Shown in pieces: positions 8,627-17,038 of a stretch of 64,000 nucleotides of DNA. The stretch spans positions 124,001-188,000 of the forward strand of contig NZ_JAKZAK010000001.1 of the NCBI RefSeq assembly GCF_023156385.1. The letters are read 5' to 3'. The notes below the pieces were generated by a model, which worked only from the letters and a program-made list of their open reading frames with translations, ran no database searches and was not told where the DNA came from. The DNA is from Marinobacter xestospongiae (GTDB taxonomy: Bacteria; Pseudomonadota; Gammaproteobacteria; Pseudomonadales; Oleiphilaceae). The translations under genes were made by a program, and so were the position numbers. Each line of letters opens with the position of its first letter. Position 1 is the stretch's first letter.

Positions 8627-9391
8627 ATGAAGCACCTAATCAGTATTGCCCTGCTGTTTGTTGCCCTGCTTACCACCAACCTTGCCCATGCCGGAGGCTC
8701 AGACAAAGACCCGGAAAAGATACTCATTGTTCTGACCAGCCATACCGAACTGGGGAATACCGGCAAGAAAACGGGGTTCTGGTTGCCGGAACTTACCCAC
8801 CCCTACTACGAGTTTACTGAGGCCGGCTACACCGTGGATGTTGCCAGTATTGAAGGCGGCATGGCTCCGGTCGATGCCAAGGCGTTCAGAGAAGAAGATG
8901 AGTTCCATCAGGTATTCCTGAATGACGCGGAGTTAATGGCAAAAGTGATTCGCAGCATTCCGTTGGCGGAGGTTGATCCGGAGGACTATCGCGCTGTTAT
9001 GTTTGCCGGAGGCTCTGGGCCGATGTGGGACTTTCCCGAAAACGACGACATCAGCCGTATCTCTGCTGCAATCTATGAGAACCAGGGTGTTGTGTCTGCG
9101 GTATGTCATGGCAATGCTGCGCTGGTCAATCTGCGACTGTCCAGTGGTGAGTTGCTGGTGGCGGGCAAGCGCGTTGCTGCATTCACCAATGAGGAAGAGG
9201 CTTCGTTGGGCACGACCGATGTGGTTCCCTTCCTGCTGCAGGACGAACTGGTCGAGCGTGGCGCCACTCATGTCTATGGCGCAGCCTGGGAAGAAAACGT
9301 GGTTATCGATGGCCGTCTGGTGACCGGCCAGAACCCGGCTTCCGCCCAGAAGGCTGCGCAGAATGTCATTCAGATGCTCCAAGGTAGCTAG
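8627..9391 (+). CDS. Exported DJ-1/PfpI-family protein
   Basis: A 254-residue protein with a clear signal peptide (about 1-22, ending NLAHA) ahead of a DJ-1/PfpI domain. The nucleophile elbow is AVCHGNAAL with Cys160-His161, and a conserved Glu sits at about 55 in LPELTHPY, as in the Hsp31-like class 1 amidotransferase subfamily. Cytosolic relatives act as glyoxalases, chaperones or amidases. An exported form suggests handling of aldehydes or damaged proteins in the periplasm. It is probably co-transcribed with the reductase 84 bp upstream. Function is inferred from family only. Confidence 0.85.
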   Translation: MKHLISIALLFVALLTTNLAHAGGSDKDPEKILIVLTSHTELGNTGKKTGFWLPELTHPYYEFTEAGYTVDVASIEGGMAPVDAKAFREEDEFHQVFLNDAELMAKVIRSIPLAEVDPEDYRAVMFAGGSGPMWDFPENDDISRISAAIYENQGVVSAVCHGNAALVNLRLSSGELLVAGKRVAAFTNEEEASLGTTDVVPFLLQDELVERGATHVYGAAWEENVVIDGRLVTGQNPASAQKAAQNVIQMLQGS

Positions 9392-9432
9392 CGATTCTTG
9401 TCGGATTTGGCTGTCGGTATCTCACTATAGTG

Positions 9433-9885
9433 TCACTTGGGCTTCGGGGGAGCAGAGGGCGCGGCAGCGTCGCTGACAGCCTGGCTGGCCCCCCGTTGCA
9501 TTCGGTAGTGCCCATAAAACAGCCCCAGACTGATCAGTGCCGGCACGGTCACCCCGGCAAAATCCACCAGCAGGTATTCGGGCCCGCAGAGGCCCGTGGC
9601 AACTTCCAGGACATGAAAGATCGCGTGACCGACCAGCCAGGTGGTGGGGAGCGCCCATAGCAGCAGCCGATGTCGGGCGTTGAGGGCGCCGTAGGCAAAC
9701 GCCACGCCCATCAGCAGGTACTGGATGCCGATGTCTCGCACAAAGTGCTGATTGAACGAGCCCCGCACCGGTACGCCGGGCACGGTCCAGTACCAGGTTT
9801 CGGGCGCCACCAGCATGAACACGCCATTGGCGAACAGGGCCAGCCCGAGGATAAGCGCTATTACGGTGATCAGTTGCTTAACCAT
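9433..9885 (-). CDS. Small four-helix membrane protein, function unknown
   Basis: A 150-residue integral membrane protein with about four hydrophobic segments (near 5-25, 50-68, 75-95 and 110-130). The start at 9885 is chosen because GGAGG precedes it and the protein begins directly with a membrane helix; a longer frame adds a basic 18-residue leader inside the upstream gene. The start overlaps the end of the upstream AhpD-like gene by 8 bp, so the two are translationally coupled. I do not recognise a family; a DoxX-like fold is possible. Confidence 0.7.
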   Translation of the reverse strand: MVKQLITVIALILGLALFANGVFMLVAPETWYWTVPGVPVRGSFNQHFVRDIGIQYLLMGVAFAYGALNARHRLLLWALPTTWLVGHAIFHVLEVATGLCGPEYLLVDFAGVTVPALISLGLFYGHYRMQRGASQAVSDAAAPSAPPKPK

Positions 9886-10435
9886 GTTGCGCCTCCGCTG
9901 AGCGGGTTGGAGCCAATGTCTGGTCGTTGACCTGGACACGGCTACAGGTGTGTCCGTACCCCAGGGTGTATTTCAGTGCGGGGTAGACCCGGGATGAACT
10001 GATGCTGTAGGCGATGGCGATCAGGCCTTTGCTGCCCCACAGGGCGCGGATCTGCTCCCGCAACTCATCCGCTTCCGGGTTGTGGGCCAGTACCAGTTCG
10101 GTAAAGCGGGCCACCAGGGCGGTGCTTTCCGGCAGGTTGTCCAGGTCCATGTCCACCATGGCGCGCACCCGATCCGGGCTCACCTTGGCTTCCAGCGCCA
10201 TGTTCACCACCAGTTGCGTGCAGGGGCCGCAATCGTCCCAGATGATCGCCCTCACCCTGGCGGCAAACAGCGGTTCCGCAGGGACTTTTGCCGAATGGGC
10301 CGCCATCATCTGAAAGCCCAGGTATTTCAGGAACGCGGGCAGGTCGGTCTGCAGGATTTCCTGCATGTAGCGAACGTCATAGTTGTATCGCCGGTGCATG
10401 GCCATCAGCATCTTGTTCAAGAAATATCGGATCAT
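9878..10435 (-). CDS. AhpD-like / carboxymuconolactone decarboxylase-family protein
   Basis: A 185-residue all-helical protein with a redox CGPC motif (Cys69, Cys72) in the sequence DDCGPCTQLVVNMAL, at the position of the CxxC of AhpD-like alkylhydroperoxidases. The relation to the family rests on this motif and the helical pattern. The proximal His pattern of true AhpD is not obvious. A role in peroxide or thiol chemistry is therefore likely but unproven. It is the first gene of a two-gene unit with the small membrane protein. Confidence 0.75.
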   Translation of the reverse strand: MIRYFLNKMLMAMHRRYNYDVRYMQEILQTDLPAFLKYLGFQMMAAHSAKVPAEPLFAARVRAIIWDDCGPCTQLVVNMALEAKVSPDRVRAMVDMDLDNLPESTALVARFTELVLAHNPEADELREQIRALWGSKGLIAIAYSISSSRVYPALKYTLGYGHTCSRVQVNDQTLAPTRSAEAQHG

Positions 10436-10450
10436 GTTGCTACCTTCTGT

Positions 10451-10484
10451 GATGTAGGGGGTTGATGTAGAGGGTGATGTAGGG
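10451..10484 (-). repeat. Three tandem 9-mers upstream of the AhpD-like gene
   Basis: GATGTAG(G/A)G occurs at 10451, 10464 and 10476, a spacing of 13 and 12 bp, directly upstream of the minus-strand gene that starts at 10435. Roughly helical-turn spacing next to a start codon is compatible with operator half-sites, but chance repetition cannot be excluded. Confidence 0.4.
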
Positions 10485-10516
10485 AATGACGAATCAGGGG
10501 GTTGGTTTGTGACCGG

Positions 10517-11689
10517 CTATGGCGAAAGCGGTACGGCGCCCATCGGAGTGTCCTGGGCCTGAACGGGCCGTATCAGCAACACAAAGCTCATCAAGAAAAT
10601 GCCTGCACAGCTATAGAGCATGACCGAAAAGCTGTCGCGCTCGAGCAGGCTGGCAGCGAGCAGGGGACCGGACGCCATTCCGACGTAAGCGGTGAGTCCG
10701 GCCATGGCCAAAAGTCGCCCGGTGCGGTCCATGTCTGCGGTAACCGCCAGCAGGAACGACTGCACCGCGGGCCAGGCGAAGAACAGCAGCGCCATCGCCG
10801 CCACATAGAGGACGGTGTGTTGGGCGTAGTCCAGCAGAACAGCAGCAACCATCGACATCGCCAGACCGGTGGTCACCCAGAACAGGCGCCCAAAGCGTTT
10901 GCCACTGATCACCGGCAGCATGGCGCCCAACAGCCCCAGCAAGCCGGTCGCGGCGATGTACTGGCTGACCGACTCGGCCGCCATGCCCGCATCACGGCCG
11001 ATCAGTCCCACGTAGGCCCAGATCCCGCTGGCCGCTACCTGGTAGCCGAGGATGGCCAGCAGCAGTAGCGTCGTATTGGCTGGCAAGGGGGAGGATGGTT
11101 CGGTTGAACTGCTATCGAGCCGCAGGGTGGGCAGGAACGGCAGCAACATCAGGCTTAGAGCCGCCAGGGTCGCCATCACGTAGAACACGGCGTGGGCGCC
11201 AAGGGCGATTTCCAGCCCCGGCAGCAGGTAGATAACCACGGAGCCCAGGCTGAACTGCACGAACATCAACAGGCCGAATGCCCGGTCGGGGTCGTTCAAT
11301 CGCGCCAGCACCGCAAGCCCGATGCCGACACAGAGCCCGCCCAGCACGCCGGCGCCAAAGCGCCAGCCGAGCAGCAACGGGTAGGGCTCGACCCAGGCGG
11401 TGGCCAGGTCAACCATGGCCAGTAGCGTCAGGAAGGTCAGCATGGCGTATTGCCATTGCACCCGGCGTATCAGGGCAATCGCAATGGCACTGCCCAGCAA
11501 GCCGCCGTAACCGTTGAGCGCAACGATCTGCCCGGCCTGGGCGTCACTGAAGCCGATGTTTCCCGCGAGCGCATTAACGACGCCGGGCAGGAAGTTGATG
11601 TAGGCAAGGCCTGCCATAGCAACAAATGCCAGAAGGCAGTAGGCCAGGGTGCCGGTGGTGGCTATGGGATTGGGATCATGATGTTTCAA
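10517..11689 (-). CDS. MFS transporter of the YbfB/YjiJ type
   Basis: A 390-residue major facilitator protein with about 12 hydrophobic segments. The N-terminal region has the pattern AGLAYINFLPGVVNAL and NGYGGLLGS seen in YbfB/YjiJ carriers; substrate unknown. It is divergent from the LysR gene at 11817, a common exporter-regulator pair. The 127-bp divergent gap should hold both promoters. The three tandem 9-mers lie beyond its 3' end. Confidence 0.82.
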   Translation of the reverse strand: MKHHDPNPIATTGTLAYCLLAFVAMAGLAYINFLPGVVNALAGNIGFSDAQAGQIVALNGYGGLLGSAIAIALIRRVQWQYAMLTFLTLLAMVDLATAWVEPYPLLLGWRFGAGVLGGLCVGIGLAVLARLNDPDRAFGLLMFVQFSLGSVVIYLLPGLEIALGAHAVFYVMATLAALSLMLLPFLPTLRLDSSSTEPSSPLPANTTLLLLAILGYQVAASGIWAYVGLIGRDAGMAAESVSQYIAATGLLGLLGAMLPVISGKRFGRLFWVTTGLAMSMVAAVLLDYAQHTVLYVAAMALLFFAWPAVQSFLLAVTADMDRTGRLLAMAGLTAYVGMASGPLLAASLLERDSFSVMLYSCAGIFLMSFVLLIRPVQAQDTPMGAVPLSP

Positions 11690-11816
11690 CGGTTTTCCCC
11701 AGACAGGTACGTGGTTGGCAAACGAATTCTAGGCACCTGAAAGCTCGGGAAAATCGGCCTGTCACCCCAAACAGTCGTGAATAATGTTCATGATTCTTTG
11801 TTGCTATACTGGTCTG

Positions 11817-12785
11817 ATGGACAAGTTACGGTCACTGGAAATTTTTATCGCCACCTGTGATGGCGGCAGTTTCGCGGCAGCAGCCAGGCTGTGTGGCAGC
11901 GATCCCTCCACCGTCAGTAAAGCCATTGGCCGCCTGGAAGCCCAGTTGGGGCTGACACTGTTCCAGCGTTCAACCCGGCAACTGCGGATTACCGCCGCTG
12001 GCGAGCGTTACGCCAGCACCGTGCGCAAGATGATGCAGGACCTCTCAGGTTGTGAAGAAGAGCTCAAGCAGATCAACCGCTCGCCCAGCGGCACCCTGCG
12101 CATCAGTTCCGCTGTCTGCTACGGCCACCTCTATCTGCGCCCCTTGTTGCGGGCGTTCTGCCTTCAGTATCCGGACATCCGTCTGGAACTTGAAATCAAT
12201 GACCTGCATGCAGACATCATCGACAACGACATCGATGTGGCACTGCGAACCGGCTATGTAAAAGACAGCCGTCTGGTGGCCCGACGACTTAGCCCGATGG
12301 ACTTCCTGGTCTGCGCGTCGCCCCGGTATCTGGAGGAGTGCGGTATACCCCGTCGTCGCGAAGATTTTCACTCCCATTCCTGGATTGGTTTTCGCATCAA
12401 GGAGACTCAGCAGCTACAGCCAATCTTCCTGCCCGATGAGACCTGGGAGTACCAGCCCTATGAACTGGAACGCCGCTATCTCACCGATGATGGTGAAGCC
12501 ATGGCGTACATGTGCGCCGACGGTCTTGGCTTTGCCCAGTTGCCGCACTTCCTCGCCAAGGACGGGCTGGACAGCGGTGCCCTGGTGTCGCTGTACCCCT
12601 ACTACCGGCCCCCGGAGCCTGGCAGCGGTGTGTTTGCCATCTATCCCAAGCGTGACTACCTGCCGGCCAAAGTCCGGGTGTTCATCGATTTTCTGACCGA
12701 TGCATTGGCAGCGCGGGGAGAGGATGCCAACCATACCTGGGCGGAGAGCTGGGAGCCGGTTGTAGGAATGCCAAAGCACGCCTGA
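11817..12785 (+). CDS. LysR-family transcriptional regulator
   Basis: A 322-residue LysR protein with an N-terminal helix-turn-helix (GGSFAAAARLCGSDPSTVSKAI, about 15-36) and a substrate-binding domain from about 90. The start MDKLRSLEIF is typical of the family; an in-frame ATG 33 bp upstream is possible but has no better ribosome site. The likely target is the divergent MFS gene. Confidence 0.86.
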   Translation: MDKLRSLEIFIATCDGGSFAAAARLCGSDPSTVSKAIGRLEAQLGLTLFQRSTRQLRITAAGERYASTVRKMMQDLSGCEEELKQINRSPSGTLRISSAVCYGHLYLRPLLRAFCLQYPDIRLELEINDLHADIIDNDIDVALRTGYVKDSRLVARRLSPMDFLVCASPRYLEECGIPRRREDFHSHSWIGFRIKETQQLQPIFLPDETWEYQPYELERRYLTDDGEAMAYMCADGLGFAQLPHFLAKDGLDSGALVSLYPYYRPPEPGSGVFAIYPKRDYLPAKVRVFIDFLTDALAARGEDANHTWAESWEPVVGMPKHA

Positions 12786-12964
12786 TAGGGCGTTGGTGCG
12801 GGTGGATACATGCAGGCGAATACGCCTGCCGACGGGGTTGTGAACGATAAAGTCGTTTCTATCGATACTTAAGGTAGTGCTCGGTACAACCTTTCCTCAA
12901 AAACTTCAAACAGATCGCCGAAAGCCGAGACTTCTCTTCTGGAGATATTCATAGGGGGACAGGG

Positions 12965-13732
12965 ATGCTTGAGGTTATCGTCATTGTGTTTGTGGCGTGC
13001 TTTGTTTTGGAGCGAATCATACCGGGATGGCGGCTGCCGAAAATCCGTAGCTGGCCCTGGCGGGTCGTGCTGGTGAATGCCATCCAGCTGGGGGTGGTTC
13101 TGTTGGCGGGGGTTACCTGGGAAACGTGGTTATCCGGGGCTTCGGTGGTCTCACTCTCCCATTACCTGTCGCCATTGGCTGGCGGTGCTCTGGCCTACTT
13201 TATCGCTACATTTGTGTTCTACTGGTGGCATCGCTGGCGCCATGAGTCAGACGTGCTTTGGCGCTTCTTTCACCAAATTCACCACAGCCCCAGACGGCTT
13301 GAGGTCATCACGTCGTTCTACAAGCACCCCGGCGAAATGGTGGTGAACTCCATCATCGGTAGTCTGCTCGTCTACGCGTTTCTGGGCCTGTCCGTTGAAG
13401 CGGGCGCTATCTACACCTTCTTTACTGCCATTGGTGAGTTCTTCTACCACACCAACGTCAGAACGCCCCGCTGGATCGGCTACGTATTCCAGAGGCCAGA
13501 GATGCATCGGATTCACCACCAGTTCGGTCGTCACAAGAACAACTATGGCGATATCGTATGGTGGGATATGCTCTTCGGCACCTATGAGAATCCGGAAACC
13601 TGGGACGGCAAGTGCGGCTTCACTCCCGAACGGGAAGAGCGTCTGTTTGAGATGTTGTGTTATCGGGATGTTCATAAACAGCGTGCCGTCTTGGCGGAGA
13701 AGTCCGTCTTTGAGTCTGGGGAGTCGGGATGA
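12965..13732 (+). CDS. Fatty acid hydroxylase / sterol desaturase superfamily membrane enzyme
   Basis: A 255-residue di-iron membrane oxygenase. The histidine clusters are intact: HRWRH (89-93), HQIHH (103-107), a single His at 162 and HRIHH (181-185), separated by hydrophobic segments (about 3-20, 36-55, 70-88 and 127-160). It would hydroxylate or desaturate a lipid; substrate unknown. Ribosome site AGGGGG lies near the ATG. It overlaps the next gene by 4 bp (ATGA), so the Crp-type regulator is co-translated. The 179-bp region upstream contains a small hairpin at 12812-12829 and no gene. Confidence 0.88.
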   Translation: MLEVIVIVFVACFVLERIIPGWRLPKIRSWPWRVVLVNAIQLGVVLLAGVTWETWLSGASVVSLSHYLSPLAGGALAYFIATFVFYWWHRWRHESDVLWRFFHQIHHSPRRLEVITSFYKHPGEMVVNSIIGSLLVYAFLGLSVEAGAIYTFFTAIGEFFYHTNVRTPRWIGYVFQRPEMHRIHHQFGRHKNNYGDIVWWDMLFGTYENPETWDGKCGFTPEREERLFEMLCYRDVHKQRAVLAEKSVFESGESG

Positions 13733-14319
13733 ACGATGGTGAATTTCGCCGATTAACGGCTCGTCTATCAAGCGTTGTGTCGTTCAGCCGGGTCGACCTG
13801 GAAGCTGCCTACTCACACTTCGCATTTCACACTTACGCCCCTGGTGAATATGTCTTCTCCAGCGGTGATGTTGTCCGGCACGTCTACTTCGTGATGGAGG
13901 GTATCGGGCGCTATTTCTACATCGATGCGGGTGGCAAGGAGCGGAACAAGTCGCTGGTTCGGGCTGGTGGTGCTTTTGCCAGTATCAGCAGTTGTGTCAG
14001 TGATATGCCGAGCCCATTTTTCACCCAGGCCATTACCCGTTGTACGACCGCATCAATCGAGTACCGCGCCCTGATAGAGCTGTCCCAAGGTAACCGTAAC
14101 TGGGCAGAGTTCGTGCGCAAGCTCTATGAGAATCTGGTTCTGAAAAAGGAGAAGCGTGAGGCGGCTTTCCTGCTGTTGAATGCCAGGGAACGGTATGAGC
14201 AGTTTCTGGCAGAGTTTGCTGAGGATTGCGAGCAGGTTCCACTGCGGCAGGTGGCGATGTATCTCGGGGTGACGGACGTGACGTTGTCGCGGATACGACG
14301 GGAGATGGGCTTAACCTAG
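13729..14319 (+). CDS. Crp/Fnr-family transcriptional regulator
   Basis: A 196-residue protein with an N-terminal cyclic-nucleotide-binding-like barrel (about 25-115) and a short C-terminal helix-turn-helix (VPLRQVAMYLGVTDVTLSRIR, about 170-190). There are no clustered N-terminal cysteines, so it is not an iron-sulfur oxygen sensor. Its start overlaps the stop of the hydroxylase gene (ATGA), suggesting that it regulates that enzyme or its lipid product. A 16-bp palindrome covers its stop codon. Confidence 0.82.
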   Translation: MNDGEFRRLTARLSSVVSFSRVDLEAAYSHFAFHTYAPGEYVFSSGDVVRHVYFVMEGIGRYFYIDAGGKERNKSLVRAGGAFASISSCVSDMPSPFFTQAITRCTTASIEYRALIELSQGNRNWAEFVRKLYENLVLKKEKREAAFLLLNARERYEQFLAEFAEDCEQVPLRQVAMYLGVTDVTLSRIRREMGLT

Positions 14320-14325
14320 GTTAAG
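14310..14325. other. 16-bp perfect palindrome over a stop codon
   Basis: CTTAACCTAGGTTAAG is a perfect palindrome spanning the TAG stop of the Crp-type regulator and lying 67 bp before the methyltransferase gene. It could be an operator for that gene. The arms are too AT-rich for a strong terminator. Confidence 0.4.
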
Positions 14326-14391
14326 GTACCTGAGGCTGTACGGAGGTACTTTGGCGCTCCACTCAATGGCGAGTTGTTCTGGAGCGTTATC

Positions 14392-14838
14392 ATGAGAAAG
14401 CTGTTGCCGCCGGTCCTTTTCCTGGTATTTGTGATTGCGATGGCCCTGTTGTGCTGGAGTATGGGGTTCTCTCATCCCATTGGCTTCCCCTATAACCTGG
14501 CCGGGCTGGTTGTCGCCGCCGCAGGGCTGGCTTTGTCGATAGCGGGCAAAAACCTGTTCAAACGGCGACACACCAACATACTGACCTTCAATGAACCGGA
14601 TGTTCTGGTTACCGAGGGTGTGTTCGGGCACACGCGAAACCCCATGTATCTCGGCTTTGCCATCGCCCTGATTGGCTTTGCGATACTGCTGGGTGGCGCA
14701 GCTTCCTCTTTCCTGCTGGCTGGGCTGTTTGTGCTCATCACCGACCGGTGGTACATCGCGTTTGAAGAGAACGCCATGCGCCGACGGTTCGGAGCGGAAT
14801 ACGACGAGTATTGCCGGCGTGTGCGGCGGTGGGTCTAG
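14392..14838 (+). CDS. Isoprenylcysteine carboxyl methyltransferase-family membrane protein
   Basis: A 148-residue integral membrane protein with about four helices and the family pattern VTEGVFGHTRNPMYLGF (SAM-binding region RxPxY-like) and a C-terminal acidic/aromatic helix with FEENAMRRRFGAEYDEYCRRV. Bacterial members methylate diverse lipophilic acceptors. The ATG at 14392 has GGAG 7 bp upstream. It probably belongs functionally with the lipid hydroxylase and regulator just upstream. Confidence 0.85.
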   Translation: MRKLLPPVLFLVFVIAMALLCWSMGFSHPIGFPYNLAGLVVAAAGLALSIAGKNLFKRRHTNILTFNEPDVLVTEGVFGHTRNPMYLGFAIALIGFAILLGGAASSFLLAGLFVLITDRWYIAFEENAMRRRFGAEYDEYCRRVRRWV

Positions 14839-14844
14839 GACGTC

Positions 14845-15744
14845 TCACAACGCCTGAGCAATGTCGACAATCAGCTGACGAAGCCATTGATGGGCCGGGT
14901 CGTAGTGCTGTCGCTCGTGCCAGATGAGGGATGGCGTCATGGGCTCAATGCGGATCGGCGCTTCAAGGATCTCAATGGCCGTCGACCGGGCCAATCGAAT
15001 AGCTAGCTTGCGTGGCATTGTCAGGATCAGATCACTTTCCGCGACGATCGTCGGGGCAACCAGAAAGTGCGGTGTTCGCACCGCGATTCTCCGGGTGAGT
15101 CCGTGTTTAGACAGGGCCTCGTCAACACTACTCCTGCCTTGGCCGGTGATGATGACCGCCAGGTGCGACAGCGCTGCGAAGTTATGCAGGTTCAGCCCCT
15201 CGGCGAGCACCGGGTGACCCTGGCGTACGACGCATACAAAATCCTCATGATAGAGCGAGCGGCAGTGGAACCTTGCCGGCAGGTCTCGAAATGACCCGAT
15301 GGCCAGATCGGCGCCTCCCTGGGCGATCAGTGCCACGTTATCTCCCGACGGAGGGGGTATCACCAGGTCTATCCCTGGCGCGAGTACTGCGAGCTTGGAT
15401 GTCAGCGTCGGCATCAACAGCAGTGCCAGGTGATCGGCACTCGCGATGGTAAGGCGACCGGAGGCCGTTGCGGGATCGAACTCGGTGGGTGCAACGATGG
15501 CCCGGGCATCATCCAGCAGTTTTGTCACCAACTCCGACAGAGCCATCGCTCGCGGCGTCAGTTCCCATCCGGTTGCCGTTCGCACGAGCAGTTGATCGTT
15601 CAGCAACCGCCGCAGCCTTCCCAGGCCCCGGCTCGCAGCCGGTTGGCTGAGCCCGAGCCGTTGACCGGCGCGCGTCACGCTGCCCTCCTTGAGCAAGGCG
15701 TCAAACAGCTTCAGCAGGTTCAGGTCGACCTTAGCGATATCCAT
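14845..15744 (-). CDS. LysR-family transcriptional regulator
   Basis: A 299-residue LysR protein with helix-turn-helix GSVTRAGQRLGLSQPAASRG (about 21-40) and a co-inducer domain from about 90, in the NodD/PcpR-like style that opens DLNLLKLFDALL. It is divergent from the NmrA-like gene at 16116, but a 268-bp inverted-repeat element now lies between them. Confidence 0.87.
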   Translation of the reverse strand: MDIAKVDLNLLKLFDALLKEGSVTRAGQRLGLSQPAASRGLGRLRRLLNDQLLVRTATGWELTPRAMALSELVTKLLDDARAIVAPTEFDPATASGRLTIASADHLALLLMPTLTSKLAVLAPGIDLVIPPPSGDNVALIAQGGADLAIGSFRDLPARFHCRSLYHEDFVCVVRQGHPVLAEGLNLHNFAALSHLAVIITGQGRSSVDEALSKHGLTRRIAVRTPHFLVAPTIVAESDLILTMPRKLAIRLARSTAIEILEAPIRIEPMTPSLIWHERQHYDPAHQWLRQLIVDIAQAL

Positions 15745-15830
15745 TTATGGTATGCCCGATATAATTTTCATGCATTTCTCATATGTCGGCGAAGTCTATA
15801 GGGTTTCGGACATCGAATCCATCAAGGTCG

Positions 15831-16098
15831 AAGGAGCCTCTGATTAACTCCGGATCACCTCTGGCCTTCAGAGCGGTTCACACTCAAGGCGCGGCTTTGC
15901 AGGAAGGCTGGCTGCCTTTCAAAAAGTCGCAACACCGAGTGTGGATCGCTCTGAAGGCCCCGAAGGGCGCGTTCTGAGGGCTGCATCTGCGGCGTTGCGG
16001 CCCTTGCCAAGGGCTGCGGCCATTACCTGCGGACCGCGCCTTGCAGCTGCAGCCCTCAGATCGCGCAGAGGCGATTCGGAGTTAATCAGAGGCTCCTT
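15831..16098. mobile_element. MITE-like 268-bp element with 33-bp terminal inverted repeats
   Basis: Terminal repeats 15831-15863 and 16066-16098 match at 31 of 33 positions (outer AAGGAGCCTCTGATTAACTC). Two further inverted pairs nest inside. 15863-15885 pairs with 15937-15959 (GGCCTTCAGAGCG arm, near perfect). 15974-15985 pairs with 16048-16059 (CTGAGGGCTGCA, perfect). No transposase is encoded, so mobilisation in trans or a REP/BIME-like origin is possible. It fills the 371-bp gap between a LysR gene and its divergent partner and ends 17 bp before the latter's start codon. No clear target duplication is visible. Confidence 0.75.
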
Positions 16099-16115
16099 AA
16101 CATCAGGAGAAGACG

Positions 16116-17015
16116 ATGAGCCAAACCGAATTGTACGTTGTGACGGGTGCCACCGGCCGTACCGGCGCCGCTGCGGCCAGTGCCTTACTGAGCGCTGGCA
16201 GGCGGGTGCGGGTTGTTGTGCGGGATGAATCAAAAGGAGCGTACTGGAGCGCACGTGGTGCGGAAGTGGCTGTTGCCGAGTTTGCCGATCACGAGTCTCT
16301 GGTCCGGGCGCTGTCTGGCGCTGATGGGGCCTATATCGTCAGTCCGCCGCAGTATGCCTCGGATGAGCTGTTCTCGCAGGCCGAGATCATGGCCCGCGCC
16401 ATCGCCAAGGCGGCGACAGACGCCAGTTTGCCGAAACTGGTGGCGCTGTCTTCCATTGGTGCGGAACAACCAGGCGGTACCGGCTGGATTGCCATGAATC
16501 GCGGGCTCGAGCACCACCTGGGCAGCACCGGCTTGCCTGTCGCCTTTCTGCGGGCGGCCTACTTCATGGAGAACTGGCAACCTCTGGTGAAGGTGGCTGT
16601 GGCACAGGGCCAACTGCCCAGCTTTCTTGCACCATTGGAGCGGGCCATCGCGATGATCGCGACCGATGACATCGGACGAATCGCCGCAGATGTGCTGACA
16701 GAAACCTGGAATGGCGAGCGGGTCATTAACCTGGAAGGCCCTGCCAGGTATGCGCCTTGTGACGTTGCCAACCACCTTTCCAAGTCACTGGGGAAGCCGA
16801 TAGCGGCTGCGCCAATACCGCAAACGGATTGGGCACAATACGTATCGGGGCAGGGCTTCTCGGTACCGGCCGTCGATGGGTTTGTCGAGATGACTCAAGG
16901 ACTTAACTCTGGACACATTGGCTTTAATGATCAACCAAACGCAGAGCATCGCCGGGGCGTTGTGAGGCTTGGCGAGGTTATTGACTCAATGCTTGATCAT
17001 CCGGGGCGTACGTAA
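16116..17015 (+). CDS. NmrA-family NAD(P)-binding oxidoreductase or sensor
   Basis: A 299-residue atypical short-chain protein with the nucleotide motif VTGATGRTG at about 9-17, then VRVVVRDESK and a C-terminal NmrA-like domain. It resembles quinone reductase 2-type proteins and NmrA redox sensors; the substrate is unknown. Ribosome site AGGAGA precedes the ATG. The gene sits next to a divergent LysR regulator, the second such module in this stretch. Any native promoter must lie within or beyond the inserted repeat element. Confidence 0.82.
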   Translation: MSQTELYVVTGATGRTGAAAASALLSAGRRVRVVVRDESKGAYWSARGAEVAVAEFADHESLVRALSGADGAYIVSPPQYASDELFSQAEIMARAIAKAATDASLPKLVALSSIGAEQPGGTGWIAMNRGLEHHLGSTGLPVAFLRAAYFMENWQPLVKVAVAQGQLPSFLAPLERAIAMIATDDIGRIAADVLTETWNGERVINLEGPARYAPCDVANHLSKSLGKPIAAAPIPQTDWAQYVSGQGFSVPAVDGFVEMTQGLNSGHIGFNDQPNAEHRRGVVRLGEVIDSMLDHPGRT

Positions 17016-17038
17016 CTCGTTGATGTTGATTAACCTTC

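Noticed and set aside
12812..12829. Hairpin GCAGGCG-AATA-CGCCTGC after the LysR gene
   Set aside because: No T-tract and only 7 bp; not listed as a terminator though it could act as one.
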